Both the position numbers and the translations under genes were made by a program. 64,000 bases of DNA from Coriobacterium glomerans PW2 (lineage in GTDB: Bacteria > Actinomycetota > Coriobacteriia > Coriobacteriales > Coriobacteriaceae): the NCBI RefSeq assembly GCF_000195315.1, contig NC_015389.1:930001-994000 (forward strand), given 5' to 3'. Below are positions 36,141 to 48,011 of the stretch, piece after piece (position 1 is the first letter of the stretch; every line of letters starts with the position of its first letter). The notes under the pieces are model-generated. The model made no database searches and had not been told where the DNA came from. It saw only the letters and a program-made list of their open reading frames with translations.

Positions 36141-38473
36141 GGCGCAAGGCAAACCCGGAGCTGCCTCCTCGACCATATATTCCACCTGCGACGGCTGCCG
36201 CCGCGGCTTCGATCGCGACGGCTGCTTGCATATTCGAGATCGGTTGGCGTTTTGCTCTCTCGGGTGCGGTCTCGCTGATGCCGATTTGGGTTCCCGTCAT
36301 CTTCGGCCTCGCTTCCGGGGGTATGGCGCTCACCGGGTGGCGGCTGCGTCGGCACCGAGGTGCCGCGCGCGCCCTGGGTTGCTGGCTTCTGTGGGCAGCT
36401 GCGGGCATCGTGCTCGCGTGCATGGCGAGCTGCTGGGCCCTCCAAGCGCGCGCGACCGCGATGCAGGCGTTTTTTTCAGCGCCCGTGAGCGGCTATCGCT
36501 TTGTCACACGAGGCGATCCGACGCTCACGGATCTGGGCGCTCAGATCAGCGCGGACGCATTTGACTCCGATGGAGTCAAAGTCGCTCGCGTGCGCCTGAG
36601 CACCGGCAAGACATATGAGCGCGGCTGCAGCCTCGCGCTCATCGGTCGCGCCAAGCGGCTCGACGATACCGACTGGTCGCGCAGCCGCTTCATGCGAGGC
36701 GAGATCGCTGTCGTTCAGAGCGTTCGCGTGACACACCAGAGCAAAGCGAGCTCATTCGATCCGCTCGGCGCCGCTCGCGCATCCATGCTCTCCGTCATCG
36801 GTCCGAGTCGCGATGACGCCGCCGCGCTCACCGCCGCGGTCGTGTGCGGCAGATCGTGCGAGTTCAACCGGACGTCCTCCGCCGATTTATTCAGCAGGAC
36901 GGGCGCGGTCCATCTCATCGCGATATCCGGAAGCCACATCGCTGTTCTCTCGGCTCTTCTGGGATCGCTGCTTCTTCGGATGCCCCTCTCGCCCCGCGGT
37001 CGCACCATCTGTCTGCTGCTGGTGATGGGCGTCTATGTGTTGTTTACGGGCTGTTCCCCCTCAGCTGTGCGCTCGTGCTCCATGGCGGCTCTGGGCATGG
37101 CGGCGCGCCTCGGCTCGCGTCGCGCGCACGCGCTGTCCGGGCTCATGCTGGTCACGGCGGCGCTTGTCATCATGACTCCGGGCATCGTCTATGAACTGGG
37201 GTTTCAGCTTTCAGTTGCAAGCGTGTTGTTCATCTCGATATTCGGGCGCTACATCACATGCATCCTGTGCCGCTGCGGGCTCCCCCCACTCATAGCCGAG
37301 GCTCTCGCCATCACGATCTGCGCGCAGTGGGCGACCCTGCCTCTCGCCGTTCCCGCGTTCGGTCAGATCTCCCTGATCGCTCCTCTTGCCAGCCTCGTGC
37401 TCGCTCCGGTGATGGGCGCGCTGCTCGTATGCGGCCTTGTCGCGGCTCCGCTCGGGGCGCTGGTCCCCGTGCTCGCTCCCGTGGTCTTCGTGCCGCAGGC
37501 GCTGGCGCGCGTCTCTATCTTTGCGGCCCAGCTCCTGGCAGCCGTGCCGTTCTCCTCGGTGTATGCGACCATGCCTCCGCTGATGGCGGCCGCATCCTGC
37601 TTTTTGGCGTGCGCGCTCCTCGCCTGGTGGAAAGATGTGAGACGATGGCAGCTGCTCGCGGTCGTCGGGCTAATCGCCGTTCTGTGCGCGGGCCATGTGC
37701 TCTTCTGGACTCGCGCCGCGCCCGCGTGCGTGACCGTGCTCGACGTCGGTCAGGGAGATTCCATACTGATTCGAGATGGGTCCGCGGCGATGCTCGTCGA
37801 CGCCGGCGTGGATGATGCCGTCTGCTCGGCGCTCGTGCGCAACAATGTCTATCGGCTCGATGCCGTTCTCATCACGCATTGGGATCTGGACCATTGCGGA
37901 GGGGTGCCCTACATCGTCTCCATGATGCCCGTCGATCGCCTCTTCGTCGCTCGAGGAGCATCGGGCAACGTGCCCCCCGAGCTCGCTTCGGCGGATCTGC
38001 CGCCCATCGTCGAGGTCTCGGCAGGCGATCGGCTGAGAATCGGCGCGTTCAACGGCGAGATCGTATGGCCGCGAGAGCCGGTGGGGGGCCTTGAGAACGG
38101 TGACTCGCTTGTCGTCGATATGCGCTACGAGCGCGACGGCCGCCGTCTCTCCGTGCTTCTCACCGGGGATTCCGAGTTGGAACAGGAGCGACGCTACGCC
38201 GCCGGCGTCGGTTCAGTGGACGTGTTGAAACTCGGGCATCACGGTTCCGCCGTCTCCGTCGACGACGATCTGCTTCGGACGCTGTCGCCGGCGGTGGCGA
38301 TCGCGAGCGCCGGCAAGAACAATCGATATGGCCATCCGACCGAGAAATGCGTCGAAGCGGTCAAGCACTTCGGGGCCCGATTCCTGTGCACGATAGACGT
38401 CGGAGATGTCGCGCTGTTTCCGGACCGGGACGGCGTCCGTCTCAACGTCGAGCACGCCGGCGGAGTACAATAG
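36137..38473 (+). CDS. comEC: DNA uptake channel ComEC/Rec2
   Basis: 778 residues. N-terminal helices, an OB-like extracytoplasmic segment, the central Competence domain with HLIAISGSHIAVLSALL and TGCSPSAVRSCSMAAL, about ten membrane helices, and a C-terminal metallo-beta-lactamase domain with THWDLDHCGGV and LKLGHHGSAVS. It forms the pore for single-stranded DNA entry and may degrade the other strand. Translationally coupled to comEA. Whether the organism is competent depends on pilus genes not in this window. Confidence 0.93.
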   Translation: MRRKANPELPPRPYIPPATAAAAASIATAACIFEIGWRFALSGAVSLMPIWVPVIFGLASGGMALTGWRLRRHRGAARALGCWLLWAAAGIVLACMASCWALQARATAMQAFFSAPVSGYRFVTRGDPTLTDLGAQISADAFDSDGVKVARVRLSTGKTYERGCSLALIGRAKRLDDTDWSRSRFMRGEIAVVQSVRVTHQSKASSFDPLGAARASMLSVIGPSRDDAAALTAAVVCGRSCEFNRTSSADLFSRTGAVHLIAISGSHIAVLSALLGSLLLRMPLSPRGRTICLLLVMGVYVLFTGCSPSAVRSCSMAALGMAARLGSRRAHALSGLMLVTAALVIMTPGIVYELGFQLSVASVLFISIFGRYITCILCRCGLPPLIAEALAITICAQWATLPLAVPAFGQISLIAPLASLVLAPVMGALLVCGLVAAPLGALVPVLAPVVFVPQALARVSIFAAQLLAAVPFSSVYATMPPLMAAASCFLACALLAWWKDVRRWQLLAVVGLIAVLCAGHVLFWTRAAPACVTVLDVGQGDSILIRDGSAAMLVDAGVDDAVCSALVRNNVYRLDAVLITHWDLDHCGGVPYIVSMMPVDRLFVARGASGNVPPELASADLPPIVEVSAGDRLRIGAFNGEIVWPREPVGGLENGDSLVVDMRYERDGRRLSVLLTGDSELEQERRYAAGVGSVDVLKLGHHGSAVSVDDDLLRTLSPAVAIASAGKNNRYGHPTEKCVEAVKHFGARFLCTIDVGDVALFPDRDGVRLNVEHAGGVQ

Positions 38474-38523
38474 AGCGCATTCTTCTGACTCGCGATGAAC
38501 CAGCGAAGGTGGTGTGCGAAAAC

Positions 38524-39495
38524 ATGGCTGAGAAGCGCCTGCTTCCGGGTTATCTCATCATCGGTGCCGATGAGGTCAAGCGCGACATCGCAGTCGGTCG
38601 GCTGAAGGCCCGCTTGGAGATGGACGGCATGGCCGATTTCAACCTCGATGAACGCGATATGACCAAGGAGCAAGACGTTGACAGCCTGATCTCATCTCTC
38701 AACACGTTTCCCATGGACGCCCCGTTTCGCTTGGTGATCTTATACGGCTGCGATAGGCTCGCGAAACCCATGAGCGAGATGCTGGTGGACTACTTCGGCG
38801 ATCCCGCTCCCACGACGGTCTGTCTCGTGATCGCCACCTCCCTGTCCAGAAGCACGCGCCTGCACAAGGCGGTGTCGGCGCTCGGCGCGCAGGCGCTCAT
38901 AGACTGCGCGACAAAGAAGCGCTGGGAGCTTCCCGGTCAGGTCCAGAGCATGATGAGGCGTCACGGAAAGACGATGACGAGGCAGGCCGCCGAGGAACTC
39001 GTCGGGCGCTCGGGGCTGAGCACGCGGATGCTCGACAACGAGCTCAAGAAGCTCGCGAGGATGACCGAGGCTCCCGAGATCGGAGTCGCTGATGTCGAGC
39101 GTCTCGTCATGCGGACCGCGGAGGTGCAGCCATGGGATCTGCTCGACGCGCTGAGCGCTCGCGATATCGCGCGCTCGATCGAGCTGTACCAGCTGATGCC
39201 CTCGAACAGCGACATCAGGCTCTATGCTCTCATAGCCGGTCGCTTGCGCGAGCTCATCTGCGCCAAGGCGCTCGATGCCCGCGGGCATCCACGCGATCTC
39301 GCGCGTGAGCTCGGCGTTCAGGCCTGGCAGGTGAAAAACCATATTCGCTGGTCTCGAGGGTTCGCGATGATCGAGCTGCTGGACGCCTTGCGCGCGGCTG
39401 TGCGCGTCGAGCTCGCACTCAAGGGCTCGCGCGATTCGCGAACGGCGCTGCTGCGCTGGATCGCGCAGATCGCGGGGGAGGCCGCCTCTTCCTAG
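38524..39495 (+). CDS. holA: DNA polymerase III delta subunit
   Basis: 323 residues from ATG 38524. Clamp-loader delta features: PGYLIIGADEVKRD at the N-terminus, VILYGCDRLAKPMSEMLVDYF, and the C-terminal collar segment (WDLLDALSARDIARSIELY, LRELICAKAL). No Walker A, as expected for delta. It opens the sliding clamp. It follows comEC, the usual comEC-holA-rpsT order. A GTG at 38512 is an alternative start. Confidence 0.9.
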   Translation: MAEKRLLPGYLIIGADEVKRDIAVGRLKARLEMDGMADFNLDERDMTKEQDVDSLISSLNTFPMDAPFRLVILYGCDRLAKPMSEMLVDYFGDPAPTTVCLVIATSLSRSTRLHKAVSALGAQALIDCATKKRWELPGQVQSMMRRHGKTMTRQAAEELVGRSGLSTRMLDNELKKLARMTEAPEIGVADVERLVMRTAEVQPWDLLDALSARDIARSIELYQLMPSNSDIRLYALIAGRLRELICAKALDARGHPRDLARELGVQAWQVKNHIRWSRGFAMIELLDALRAAVRVELALKGSRDSRTALLRWIAQIAGEAASS

Positions 39496-39606
39496 GAGCT
39501 TTGCGCCCGGGAAGGATGCCTGAGCCGCGCATGTGCGCATCCTATGGGGGCACATTCACGATTTGCAACGATTTCGGCGATTTTCGTCTCCGATGAACGA
39601 GACGCG

Positions 39607-39615
39607 TGGTATACT
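39607..39615 (+). promoter_or_regulatory. Extended -10 promoter of rpsT
   Basis: TGGTATACT, an extended -10 element, 78 bases upstream of the rpsT start; no good -35 is seen. Confidence 0.5.
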
Positions 39616-39692
39616 TCCCGCTTGTGACATCAACCATATCTCGCAGACCGGCCAGCCGGTTCACACGACGGAATTCGAAAGGAACTCAGCAC

Positions 39693-39956
39693 GTGGCGAA
39701 CATCAAGTCTCAGAAGAAGCGTATCCGCACCAACGAGCGCGCTCGCATGCGCAACCGCTCGGTGCGCTCCGAATTGAAGACCCTCATCAAGCATGTCCAC
39801 ATGGCAGTGGAGGAGCAGGACAGCGAGGCTGCGAAGACCGCTGCAACCGTTGCCTACAAGCGCCTCGATATGGCAGCCGCCAAGGGGATCATCCACAAGA
39901 ACCAAGCTGCCAACCGCAAGTCGGGCGTTCAGCGTCTTGTCAACACCATCCGATAG
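39693..39956 (+). CDS. rpsT: 30S ribosomal protein S20
   Basis: 87 residues from GTG 39693 (the usual second residue Ala, then NIKSQKKRIRTNERARMRN). GAAAGGA lies nine bases upstream. The three-helix protein binds 16S rRNA early in 30S assembly. A strong terminator follows, so it is transcribed alone. Confidence 0.97.
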   Translation: MANIKSQKKRIRTNERARMRNRSVRSELKTLIKHVHMAVEEQDSEAAKTAATVAYKRLDMAAAKGIIHKNQAANRKSGVQRLVNTIR

Positions 39957-39984
39957 CGCCATCTCGGCAAACGCACGATATCGA

Positions 39985-40012
39985 GGCTCCGCTCCGGCGG
40001 GGCCTTTTCATT
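39985..40012 (+). terminator. rpsT terminator
   Basis: GGCTCCGC / GCGGGGCC eight-pair stem (one G-U) with TCCG loop followed by TTTTCATTT. Confidence 0.85.
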
Positions 40013-40019
40013 TGGTAGA

Positions 40020-41829
<1,810 letters not shown>

Positions 41830-41837
<8 letters not shown>

Positions 41838-42834
41838 GGTGCGCGCGGTGTTTCCCCCATCCGCGCTCGGGGAGGCTCCCTTCCTGCTCGCGCCTATGGC
41901 CGGGGTGACCGATGCCGCCTATCGCATCATGTGTCGCCGTCACGGTGCCGTACTCGCCTACAGCGAGATGGTCAGCGTCGCCGGTCTCGCCTTCGCGAGC
42001 GCGCGCACCATCGAGCTCGCCGAACCTCATGCGGAGGAGCCCCAGCTCTCGGTTCAGCTCTTCGGTTCCAAGCCGGCGCAGTTTGCTGCCGCCGTCGAGA
42101 TGATCCAGCAACGGGTGGGCGAACGTCTCTCGCTTGTCGATATCAACATGGCGTGTCCGGTGCGCAAGGTCGTCTCAAAGGGTGAGGGCGCTGCTCTCAT
42201 GGACAAGCCCGATCTGGCGGCGCGCATCGTGCGCGCCTGCGTCTCCGTGGCGCGCGTGCCCGTGACGGCAAAGATCAGGATCGGCACGCGCTCGGGGACC
42301 CGCACGGCTCCCGAGCTCGCTCGACGCTTGGAACAGGAGGGTCTTGCGGCTGTTGCCGTGCACGGACGGACGGCCGCTCAGCTCTACCGCGGTCGCGCCG
42401 ACTGGTCGATCATAGATGAGGTCGCCTGCGGGGTGACGATCCCGGTCATCGGCTCCGGTGACGTCCTCACCGCCGAGGCCGCGGTCGCGATGCTGCGCGA
42501 TACCGCTGCGAGCGCGGTCATGATCGCTCGGGGCAGCTATGGTGAGCCCTGGATCTTCGAGGATGCCGCCTCGATCGCGCGCGGGAACGCGCCCCGGCCC
42601 CGCTCGCGTCTCAGCCGTCTGGCCGCGCTTCGCGAGCATCTGGCTCTCGCGCGCGATCATGCGCCGCATATGTCGCGCGCTCGGACGTTCTCCGCATGGT
42701 ATCTCAAGGGCATGCCGAACGCGGCCGCATGGCGGGCCCGGCTCGTGCGCTGCGGGGATTACGATGCGTTCTGCGCGCTGATCGACGAGATCGAGAACGA
42801 CGTCGTCTCCGAAGCGCGGGAGGAGCCGCGCTGA
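41830..42834 (+). CDS. dusB: tRNA-dihydrouridine synthase
   Basis: 334 residues. FMN TIM barrel with [12 protein letters not shown] at the start, [21 protein letters not shown] containing the catalytic Cys, [17 protein letters not shown] and [11 protein letters not shown]. Reduces uridines in the tRNA D loop with NADPH. The DusB assignment among Dus subtypes is by overall resemblance. It begins inside lepA and is one base from hemW. Confidence 0.9.
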
Positions 42835-42835
42835 G

Positions 42836-44026
42836 ATGGGTGTCCACGCGCTGTACGTGCACATGCCCTTTTGCCGCAGCCGTTGCCCGTACTGCGACTT
42901 CTTCTCCTGCGCACTGGGTGCTCGAGGATCTGACGCGCAGGCAGGAGCCTATCTTGACATGGTTTGCGCGCGCATCGACGAGCTGGGTTCGATCGGGGTT
43001 CTCGATCATCTTCGGTGCGGCTATATCGGCGGGGGGACCCCCTCTCTTTTCGGGCCCGCTCTAGCCGGTGCGGTCGCGCGCATCCGCCGCTGGTGCGAGC
43101 CGGTCGAGATCACCTGCGAGGCGAATCCAGAGTCGTGCACGGCAAGCTTCTGCTCCGCGATAGCGCGCGCCGGCGCCACGCGCATCTCTCTGGGCGTTCA
43201 GAGCCTCATAGATGAGGAGCTGGCCGTGATGGGCCGCATCCACACGCGTGAGCGCGCGCTATGCGCCATCGAGATCGCGCGCGCGACGGGCATGTCTGTC
43301 TCATGCGATCTCATGTGCGGTCTGCCGGGGCAGACCGCTGACAGCTGGGAGCGCACGCTGCTGGACGTGATCGAGGCCGCACCCGATCATATCTCGGTGT
43401 ATCCGCTCTCGATTGAGCCCGGAACGCCCTTCGAGCGCCGTTGCGCGCGCGACGCGCATCTCGTTCCCGATGAGGATCTGCAGGCGGATCTCATGATCGC
43501 TGCGCGCGCGATGCTCCGCGAAGCGGGCTTTGAGCCCTACGAGGTCGCCAGCTATGCCAGATCCGGACATGCATGCCTGCACAATATCGCGTACTGGACC
43601 GCAAAAAGCTATGCGGCCATCGGACCATCGGCGGCAGCCATGTTCTCGGTAGATGAGTTCACCCGATATCGCGAGGCGTTTCCCGGAGTCGAGCCGGGGC
43701 CGCGAGCGGCGCGCGTGCGCCTGCGTCAGCGGGATGCTCGCGGGAGGAGCTTTGAAGCTGAATTTCTGGATGAGCGCGAGACCGTCGCCGAGGATCTCAT
43801 GCTCGGGATGCGGATGAGCGCGGGCATAGGAGCAGGTCTGCTGGACCGCGCGCGAACGACGTTGGGTGACGCCGCGCTCACGCGAGCGCTCGAGTCTGCG
43901 CTCGAGGGAGGCCTCGCGTCGTGGTCGCGCGTCGGCCGGGATGAGCGCCTCGTGCCGACCGAGCGGGGGTGGCTGTTCGGCAACGAGCTCTACGGCTTGA
44001 TGTGGGATCTGGCGGCTGATGGCTAG
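42836..44026 (+). CDS. hemW: Radical SAM heme chaperone HemW
   Basis: 396 residues. The radical-SAM cysteines are CRSRCPYCDFF (CxxxCxxC) near residue 14; GYIGGGTPSLF and RISLGVQSLIDEELAVMGR and DLMCGLPGQT are HemW/HemN motifs, while the HemN-specific N-terminal extension is absent. Transfers heme to apoproteins. GGGAGGAG lies upstream. The order lepA-dus-hemW-dnaJ is close to the lepA-hemW-hrcA-dnaJ order of many Gram-positives, but hrcA is missing. Confidence 0.9.
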   Translation: MGVHALYVHMPFCRSRCPYCDFFSCALGARGSDAQAGAYLDMVCARIDELGSIGVLDHLRCGYIGGGTPSLFGPALAGAVARIRRWCEPVEITCEANPESCTASFCSAIARAGATRISLGVQSLIDEELAVMGRIHTRERALCAIEIARATGMSVSCDLMCGLPGQTADSWERTLLDVIEAAPDHISVYPLSIEPGTPFERRCARDAHLVPDEDLQADLMIAARAMLREAGFEPYEVASYARSGHACLHNIAYWTAKSYAAIGPSAAAMFSVDEFTRYREAFPGVEPGPRAARVRLRQRDARGRSFEAEFLDERETVAEDLMLGMRMSAGIGAGLLDRARTTLGDAALTRALESALEGGLASWSRVGRDERLVPTERGWLFGNELYGLMWDLAADG

Positions 44027-44254
44027 TCGCTCGCCGTCCGTCGCGGCGGCACCACGTGCCCGAGATTCGCAATTCCTCCTCAAACGCGATGTCGCACCCG
44101 CAGCGCAGGCGCGACCGAGTATGATACATCCCAAGGCGCAGACGAGCGTCACTTGAAAGCGTGGACACCTCGAGCCGATTTGCGATTCCGTCCTCAGGCT
44201 CGACAGGACACGCCGAGTGCAAAGGCAACGCGACGGCAGGAAAGAGCCCGCCAC

Positions 44255-45355
44255 ATGGCAATGATGAACGAAAAGGACTATTACGCGATCCTAGGCGTTT
44301 CCAAGGACGCCGATGCGAAAGAGATTCAGAAGGCCTTCCAGCAGAAGGCCCGCAAGCTTCATCCGGACATCAACAAGGCTCCTGACGCCGAGGAGCGCTT
44401 CAAAGAGGTATCAGAGGCCTACGCCGTCCTATCCGATGACGCGAAGCGCGCACGTTACGATGCGATGCGTTCCGGGGGGCCATTCGCCGGCTATCAGGGC
44501 GCGCCGCGGCCCGGGCCAGCCGGAGGCGCCCAGACGCCGGGGGGCTTCCCGTTCGATGGCTTCCCGTTCGGTGGCTCATGGGGGCCCGCTCACCGATCAG
44601 CCGCCGCGTACAATCCAGAGACCGGCGCGGACGTGGTCATCGATATCGATCTCAATGCGCAGCAGGCAAGGGACGGCGCGCGCAAAGGTGTCAGGTACCG
44701 GCGCTATGAGACGTGCGAGCAATGCTCCGGCACGGGCTCGATCTCGAGCGAATCGGCCCATGCCTGCCCGAGCTGCGGCGGCACCGGATCGATCGATGTC
44801 GACATGTCGTTTCTGTTCGGTGGCGGCAGGCTTCAGATGGTGTGTCCCGAGTGCGGCGGCACCGGCAGGGTCGTCGCGGATCCGTGTCCGAGGTGCGACG
44901 GCACCGGCAGGCGAGCCGTGGTCTCAGAGGCGGTGATCGGCTTTGCAGCCGGTACGCACGATGGCGATGTCGTCCGGATGCGGGGTATGGGCCATGCCGG
45001 CACGAACGGTGCGCCCGGCGGCGATCTCGTGGGTCGCGCGCACGTGGCCGCCGAGCGGCTCGAGGGACGGGCGCGGACCGGCTTCTACCTCGCGGGATTC
45101 TGCGCCCCGTTTCTCGTGTCCCTGCTCATCACCGGTATGACGATGGCCATGACGACCCTGTGCGCGGTACCCTTCGCCTTGGGCGTTCTCATGGTCGTTA
45201 GCGATGATGTTCTGCACCGCTCTGTGCTGTGGTGGCGTCGCGGTGCCGTCCAGTTTGCGAACGGCTTCGGGAACGGGGTGTTCTTCGCGGTGCTTCTAGC
45301 GGGTTTCAGCCGTTGCTCGCAAAGCATGACCGGGCCTTCGTATCGGATGATGTAG
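44255..45355 (+). CDS. Membrane-anchored DnaJ-like protein
   Basis: 366 residues. N-terminal J domain (DYYAILGVSKDAD, HPD motif), Gly/Pro/Phe-rich linker, four zinc-finger repeats (CEQCSGTG, CPSCGGTG, CPECGGTG, CPRCDGTG) and part of the substrate domain (GDVVRMRGMGHAGTNGAPGGDL). From about residue 270 the usual second substrate domain and dimerisation region are replaced by three hydrophobic segments (FYLAGFCAPFLVSLLITG, CAVPFALGVLMVV, NGVFFAVLLAGF). So it probably tethers Hsp70 to the membrane. Directly upstream of a conventional dnaJ. ATG 44255 chosen; the open frame continues upstream without homology. Confidence 0.85.
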   Translation: MAMMNEKDYYAILGVSKDADAKEIQKAFQQKARKLHPDINKAPDAEERFKEVSEAYAVLSDDAKRARYDAMRSGGPFAGYQGAPRPGPAGGAQTPGGFPFDGFPFGGSWGPAHRSAAAYNPETGADVVIDIDLNAQQARDGARKGVRYRRYETCEQCSGTGSISSESAHACPSCGGTGSIDVDMSFLFGGGRLQMVCPECGGTGRVVADPCPRCDGTGRRAVVSEAVIGFAAGTHDGDVVRMRGMGHAGTNGAPGGDLVGRAHVAAERLEGRARTGFYLAGFCAPFLVSLLITGMTMAMTTLCAVPFALGVLMVVSDDVLHRSVLWWRRGAVQFANGFGNGVFFAVLLAGFSRCSQSMTGPSYRMM

Positions 45356-45450
45356 CGAGGGGCTCTCCCGCTTGAATTCATATATGCCGTGTATGATGGT
45401 CTGCGCCGGATATCCGGCTGCGGCAACGATTTATTGGGAAGGCAATCGCT

Positions 45451-46665
45451 GTGGTGGAAAAAAGGGATTACTATGAGGTTCTGGGCGTCGAGCGCGATGC
45501 CGATCGCAAGACGATCAAGCGAGCGTTTCTGAAGCTTGCGCGCAAGGTGCATCCCGACGTTTCGGATGACCCCGCTGCCGAGGAGCAGTTCAAGGAACTC
45601 AACGAGGCCTACTCGGTTCTGTCCGATGATGTGAAGCGCGCGAACTACGATCGCTTCGGCACCGCCGAGGGCGCAGGTGGCTCCGGATACGTCGATTTCA
45701 GCGACATCTTCGGCGGCATGGGCGTCGATGACATATTCTCATCGTTCTTCGGCGGCAGGTCGGCCTCATCGCAGCGCGGTCGCGCCGCGCGTCGGCAGGG
45801 ACGCGATATGGCGATCTCGTTGGAGGTCACGCTCGAGGAGGTCGCGCGCGGTTGCAAGAAGACCATCGCGTATGACCGCTTGGCGCCCTGCGATGACTGC
45901 GGCGGCACGGGGATGGCGGAAGGCGCCAGCGAGCAGGAGTGCCCGCGGTGCCACGGCACCGGTTTTGTCACGACGGTGCAGCGCTCGGTTTTCGGTCAGG
46001 TGCAGTCCTCGTCGCCGTGCCCGGAGTGCGGCGGGGAGGGCACGGTCTTGGACAGCCCCTGCGAGATGTGCGACGGTCAGGGCCGCACGCCGAACCACGA
46101 GCGCATCGACGTCCGGATCCCGGCCGGCATCTCCTCCGGTGGCCAGCTGCGCGTCCAGGGTATGGGTGAGGCCGGAATGCGCGGTGCCCCTGCGGGCGAT
46201 CTGATCGTGAGCGTGCGGGTTCGGGACCATGAGCGCTTTCAGCGCTCGGGGGACGATCTGGTCTGCGAGATCGAAGTTTCCATGGTGCAGGCCGCACTCG
46301 GTTGCACGGTCGAGGTCGCCGGGATCATGCCCGACGAGACCATCCCCTTCGAGATCGCCGCCGGCACGCAGCACGGCGAGCTCGTGATAGTCGAGGGGCT
46401 CGGCATGCCCCGCATGTCCGGTGGGGGCCGCGGCCGCAGCGCTGCGCAGGTGCGCGTGCTGGTCCCCCGCGAGCTGCCCGATGAGGCTCGTGCGCTTCTC
46501 GCGCGATACGCCGCTCTCATGGGAGAGAGCGTGGAGAGCGATTCCATCTCCGCTGCCGCGCAGGATGCGGCCGCCGCGTCGGAGGCGGAGCTCGCCGAGC
46601 ACGACAAGCCCTCAAAATCTGTCGTCGATCGCATTCGCGACGCGATCGACGATGTTCTCGAGTAG
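45451..46665 (+). CDS. dnaJ: Chaperone DnaJ
   Basis: 404 residues. J domain (DYYEVLGVERDAD, HPD), Gly/Phe linker (DIFGGMGVDDIFSSFFGGR), zinc centre with CDDCGGTG, CPRCHGTG, CPECGGEG, CEMCDGQG, both C-terminal substrate domains and an acidic/Ala-rich tail. Starts at GTG 45451 after GGAAGG (a second GTG follows). Stimulates DnaK ATPase and delivers unfolded clients. It is the complete version beside the membrane-anchored paralogue. No CIRCE or HAIR operator was seen upstream. Confidence 0.95.
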   Translation: MVEKRDYYEVLGVERDADRKTIKRAFLKLARKVHPDVSDDPAAEEQFKELNEAYSVLSDDVKRANYDRFGTAEGAGGSGYVDFSDIFGGMGVDDIFSSFFGGRSASSQRGRAARRQGRDMAISLEVTLEEVARGCKKTIAYDRLAPCDDCGGTGMAEGASEQECPRCHGTGFVTTVQRSVFGQVQSSSPCPECGGEGTVLDSPCEMCDGQGRTPNHERIDVRIPAGISSGGQLRVQGMGEAGMRGAPAGDLIVSVRVRDHERFQRSGDDLVCEIEVSMVQAALGCTVEVAGIMPDETIPFEIAAGTQHGELVIVEGLGMPRMSGGGRGRSAAQVRVLVPRELPDEARALLARYAALMGESVESDSISAAAQDAAAASEAELAEHDKPSKSVVDRIRDAIDDVLE

Positions 46666-46676
46666 GGCCCGCCGGG

Positions 46677-48011
46677 ATGGGTTGTTCCTCATCTGGTGTC
46701 CCGCGCGCCCGTGTCGTCAATATCGGCTGCCGGGTGAACCGCGTCGAGTCCGATCGCATCGAGGCGGAGCTTGCGCGCGCGGGGTTCGCCCTCGATGAGA
46801 CGGGGGAGGCTGATCTCATCATCATCAACACCTGCGCGGTCACCGGCGAGGCGGAAGCCAAGACGCGCAAGGCGGTGCGGCGCGCCCTCGTGGCTTCGCC
46901 CTCGGCGCGCGTGATCGCGACCGGCTGCTCGGTGAATCTGAACGCCTCGGCGCTCGCCGCGCTATCCGACCGCGTGATCGTCGAGCCCGTCAAGGAGCGC
47001 GTCTGCGCCCGCGCGGCGCAGGCCGCCGCGGTTCTCGGTGCGGCGCCCTGTGCGCCCTCGGCGGTCGGCTCTGTTCGCGGGACGCGTGCTCGTGTCGGCG
47101 TCAAGGTGCAAGACGGCTGCAACAGGCGCTGCTCCTACTGCATCGTATGGCGCGCGCGCGGACCGGAGCGCTCGGTTCCCGTCGCCGCGGTCACTGGTCG
47201 CGTGCGCGAGCTCGCAGCCGCCGGCGTCGCCGAGGTCGTGCTCACCGGTGTGAATCTGGGGGCTTGGGCCGGGTCGGGTCGAGCCGGCGGCACCGCGGAC
47301 ATCGCCGATCTGCTCGAGGCCGTGCTGGGAGAGACGGACATAGCTCGCGTGAGGCTGTCCTCGATAGAGCCGATGGATGTCTCCGGGCGGCTTCTTGCCG
47401 TCATGGCGCACTCGTCGCGACGGGTCGCGCCCTATCTGCATCTGCCTCTTCAATCGGGTTGCAGCGCGACCCTGCGGCGCATGGGGCGTCCCTATTCGGC
47501 GCAAGATTTCGCTGAGCTTGCAAGGCGGTCTCGTCGATCCATCGCAGGCGTCGCGCTGTCCTGCGACATCATCGCGGGCTTTCCCGGCGAGACCGATGAG
47601 GAGTTCGAGGCGTCGTTCGAGCTGTGCGCGCGCATCGGGTTCTCGCGGATGCACGTGTTTCGCTACAGCGCTCGTCCGGGTACCCCGGCTGCCGCCGCAT
47701 CCGGTCGCATCGAACCCGCGGTTGCAGCCGGCCGCGCTCGTCGGCTGCGCGCTCTCGCAGCGGAGATGACAGACGCCGACGCCCGCTCGCGCATCGGCAC
47801 GCGTGAGATCGCCGTCGTGGAGCGCGCTCGTCGGGCTCGGCTCGGCTCCTACCACCCCATCCTCATCGATGGTCCGCTCTTCGATCAGCGTCTCGGCGGA
47901 CGTCGGGACGCAGCTCCGATCGCGATCGCAGACGTCGACATCGTCGATATCGATGAGAACGGGATGCTGCACGGGCGGATCGCGAACATTCCGGCGGAAG
48001 GTCATTCATGA
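46677..48011 (+). CDS. mtaB: tRNA (t6A37)-C2 methylthiotransferase MtaB
   Basis: 444 residues. N-terminal methylthiotransferase domain with NIGCRVNRVESDRIEAEL, NTCAVTGEAEAKTRKAVRR and GCSVNL cysteines, radical-SAM domain CNRRCSYCIVWRARG, and C-terminal TRAM-like segment. Adds a methylthio group to t6A at position 37 of ANN-decoding tRNAs. Twelve bases after dnaJ. Confidence 0.92.
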   Translation: MGCSSSGVPRARVVNIGCRVNRVESDRIEAELARAGFALDETGEADLIIINTCAVTGEAEAKTRKAVRRALVASPSARVIATGCSVNLNASALAALSDRVIVEPVKERVCARAAQAAAVLGAAPCAPSAVGSVRGTRARVGVKVQDGCNRRCSYCIVWRARGPERSVPVAAVTGRVRELAAAGVAEVVLTGVNLGAWAGSGRAGGTADIADLLEAVLGETDIARVRLSSIEPMDVSGRLLAVMAHSSRRVAPYLHLPLQSGCSATLRRMGRPYSAQDFAELARRSRRSIAGVALSCDIIAGFPGETDEEFEASFELCARIGFSRMHVFRYSARPGTPAAAASGRIEPAVAAGRARRLRALAAEMTDADARSRIGTREIAVVERARRARLGSYHPILIDGPLFDQRLGGRRDAAPIAIADVDIVDIDENGMLHGRIANIPAEGHS

